This document shows positions 34,673-34,730 of a stretch of DNA of 34,730 nucleotides, one piece after another. The position numbers were made by a program, and so were the translations under genes. The notes beneath the pieces are model-generated. The model was given only the letters and a program-made list of their open reading frames with translations. It had not been told where the DNA came from and did not search any database. Source of the DNA: Prochlorococcaceae cyanobacterium jk18x1bzbins.87 (GTDB lineage Bacteria > Cyanobacteriota > Cyanobacteriia > PCC-6307 > Cyanobiaceae). The stretch spans positions 1-34,730 of the forward strand of contig JAJDUS010000104.1 in NCBI GenBank assembly GCA_022826535.1, written 5' to 3'. Position 1 is the first letter of the stretch. Each line of letters opens with the position of its first letter.

Positions 34673-34730
34673 GGGGGAGCGCCTTGGCTTGTGGGGAAGG
34701 GATTGGTGGTGTGGGGGGCGGAGCAGCAGC

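Overview
The window looks like a chromosome segment of a marine Synechococcus-type cyanobacterium that makes phycoerythrin. Three things point there: a phycobilisome rod operon (phycoerythrin beta and alpha subunits plus three rod linkers), the cyanobacterial clpR-clpP3 pair, and a two-domain sucrose-phosphate synthase. Broken insertion sequences, duplicated remnants and autotransporter-like barrels are common here, which would fit a host-associated lineage such as the sponge symbiont 'Candidatus Synechococcus spongiarum'. That assignment is inference, not proof.

Layout. 1-5.1 kb: 3' end of an outer-membrane beta-barrel gene, sucrose-phosphate synthase, rsmG, a patch of nested palindromes, and an rRNA pseudouridine synthase. 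5.3-6.6 kb: a decayed IS5-family element that itself carries a 113-bp mini-insertion. 6.6-10 kb: two polytopic membrane proteins (DUF2079 and an ArnT/PMT-type glycosyltransferase). 10.3-14.9 kb: an accessory zone with a broken second copy of the barrel, IS remnants, and a tandem family of proteins with a near-identical N-terminal leader and divergent, AT-rich coiled-coil tails; one member has an 11-G tract that puts it out of frame. 15-20.5 kb: housekeeping genes clpR, clpP3, two TerB-like paralogues separated by an IS copy, ilvC and cobD. 20.5-27.9 kb: accessory genes (a repeat found again 4 kb away, an IS982-type remnant, a sugar-phosphate transferase with a GT4 glycosyltransferase, a DNA methyltransferase, a broken helix-turn-helix gene, the N-terminal part of a large Eco57I-type methylase, and an HlyD-type fusion protein). 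27.9-32.5 kb: phycoerythrin operon on the minus strand. 32.7-34.7 kb: a small membrane protein and a secreted GDSL esterase.

How the genes fit together. The phycoerythrin genes read beta, alpha, linker, double linker, linker, with a strong hairpin after the alpha gene that would allow the pigment subunits to be made in excess of the linkers. ClpR and ClpP3 should form one mixed protease ring. The sugar transferase and GT4 gene are 12 bp apart and likely build one envelope glycan. The methylase region reads as the wreck of a restriction or phage-defence locus. The item most worth following up is the conserved-leader, variable-tail family at 12.3-14.9 kb. No tRNA, rRNA or CRISPR array was seen.
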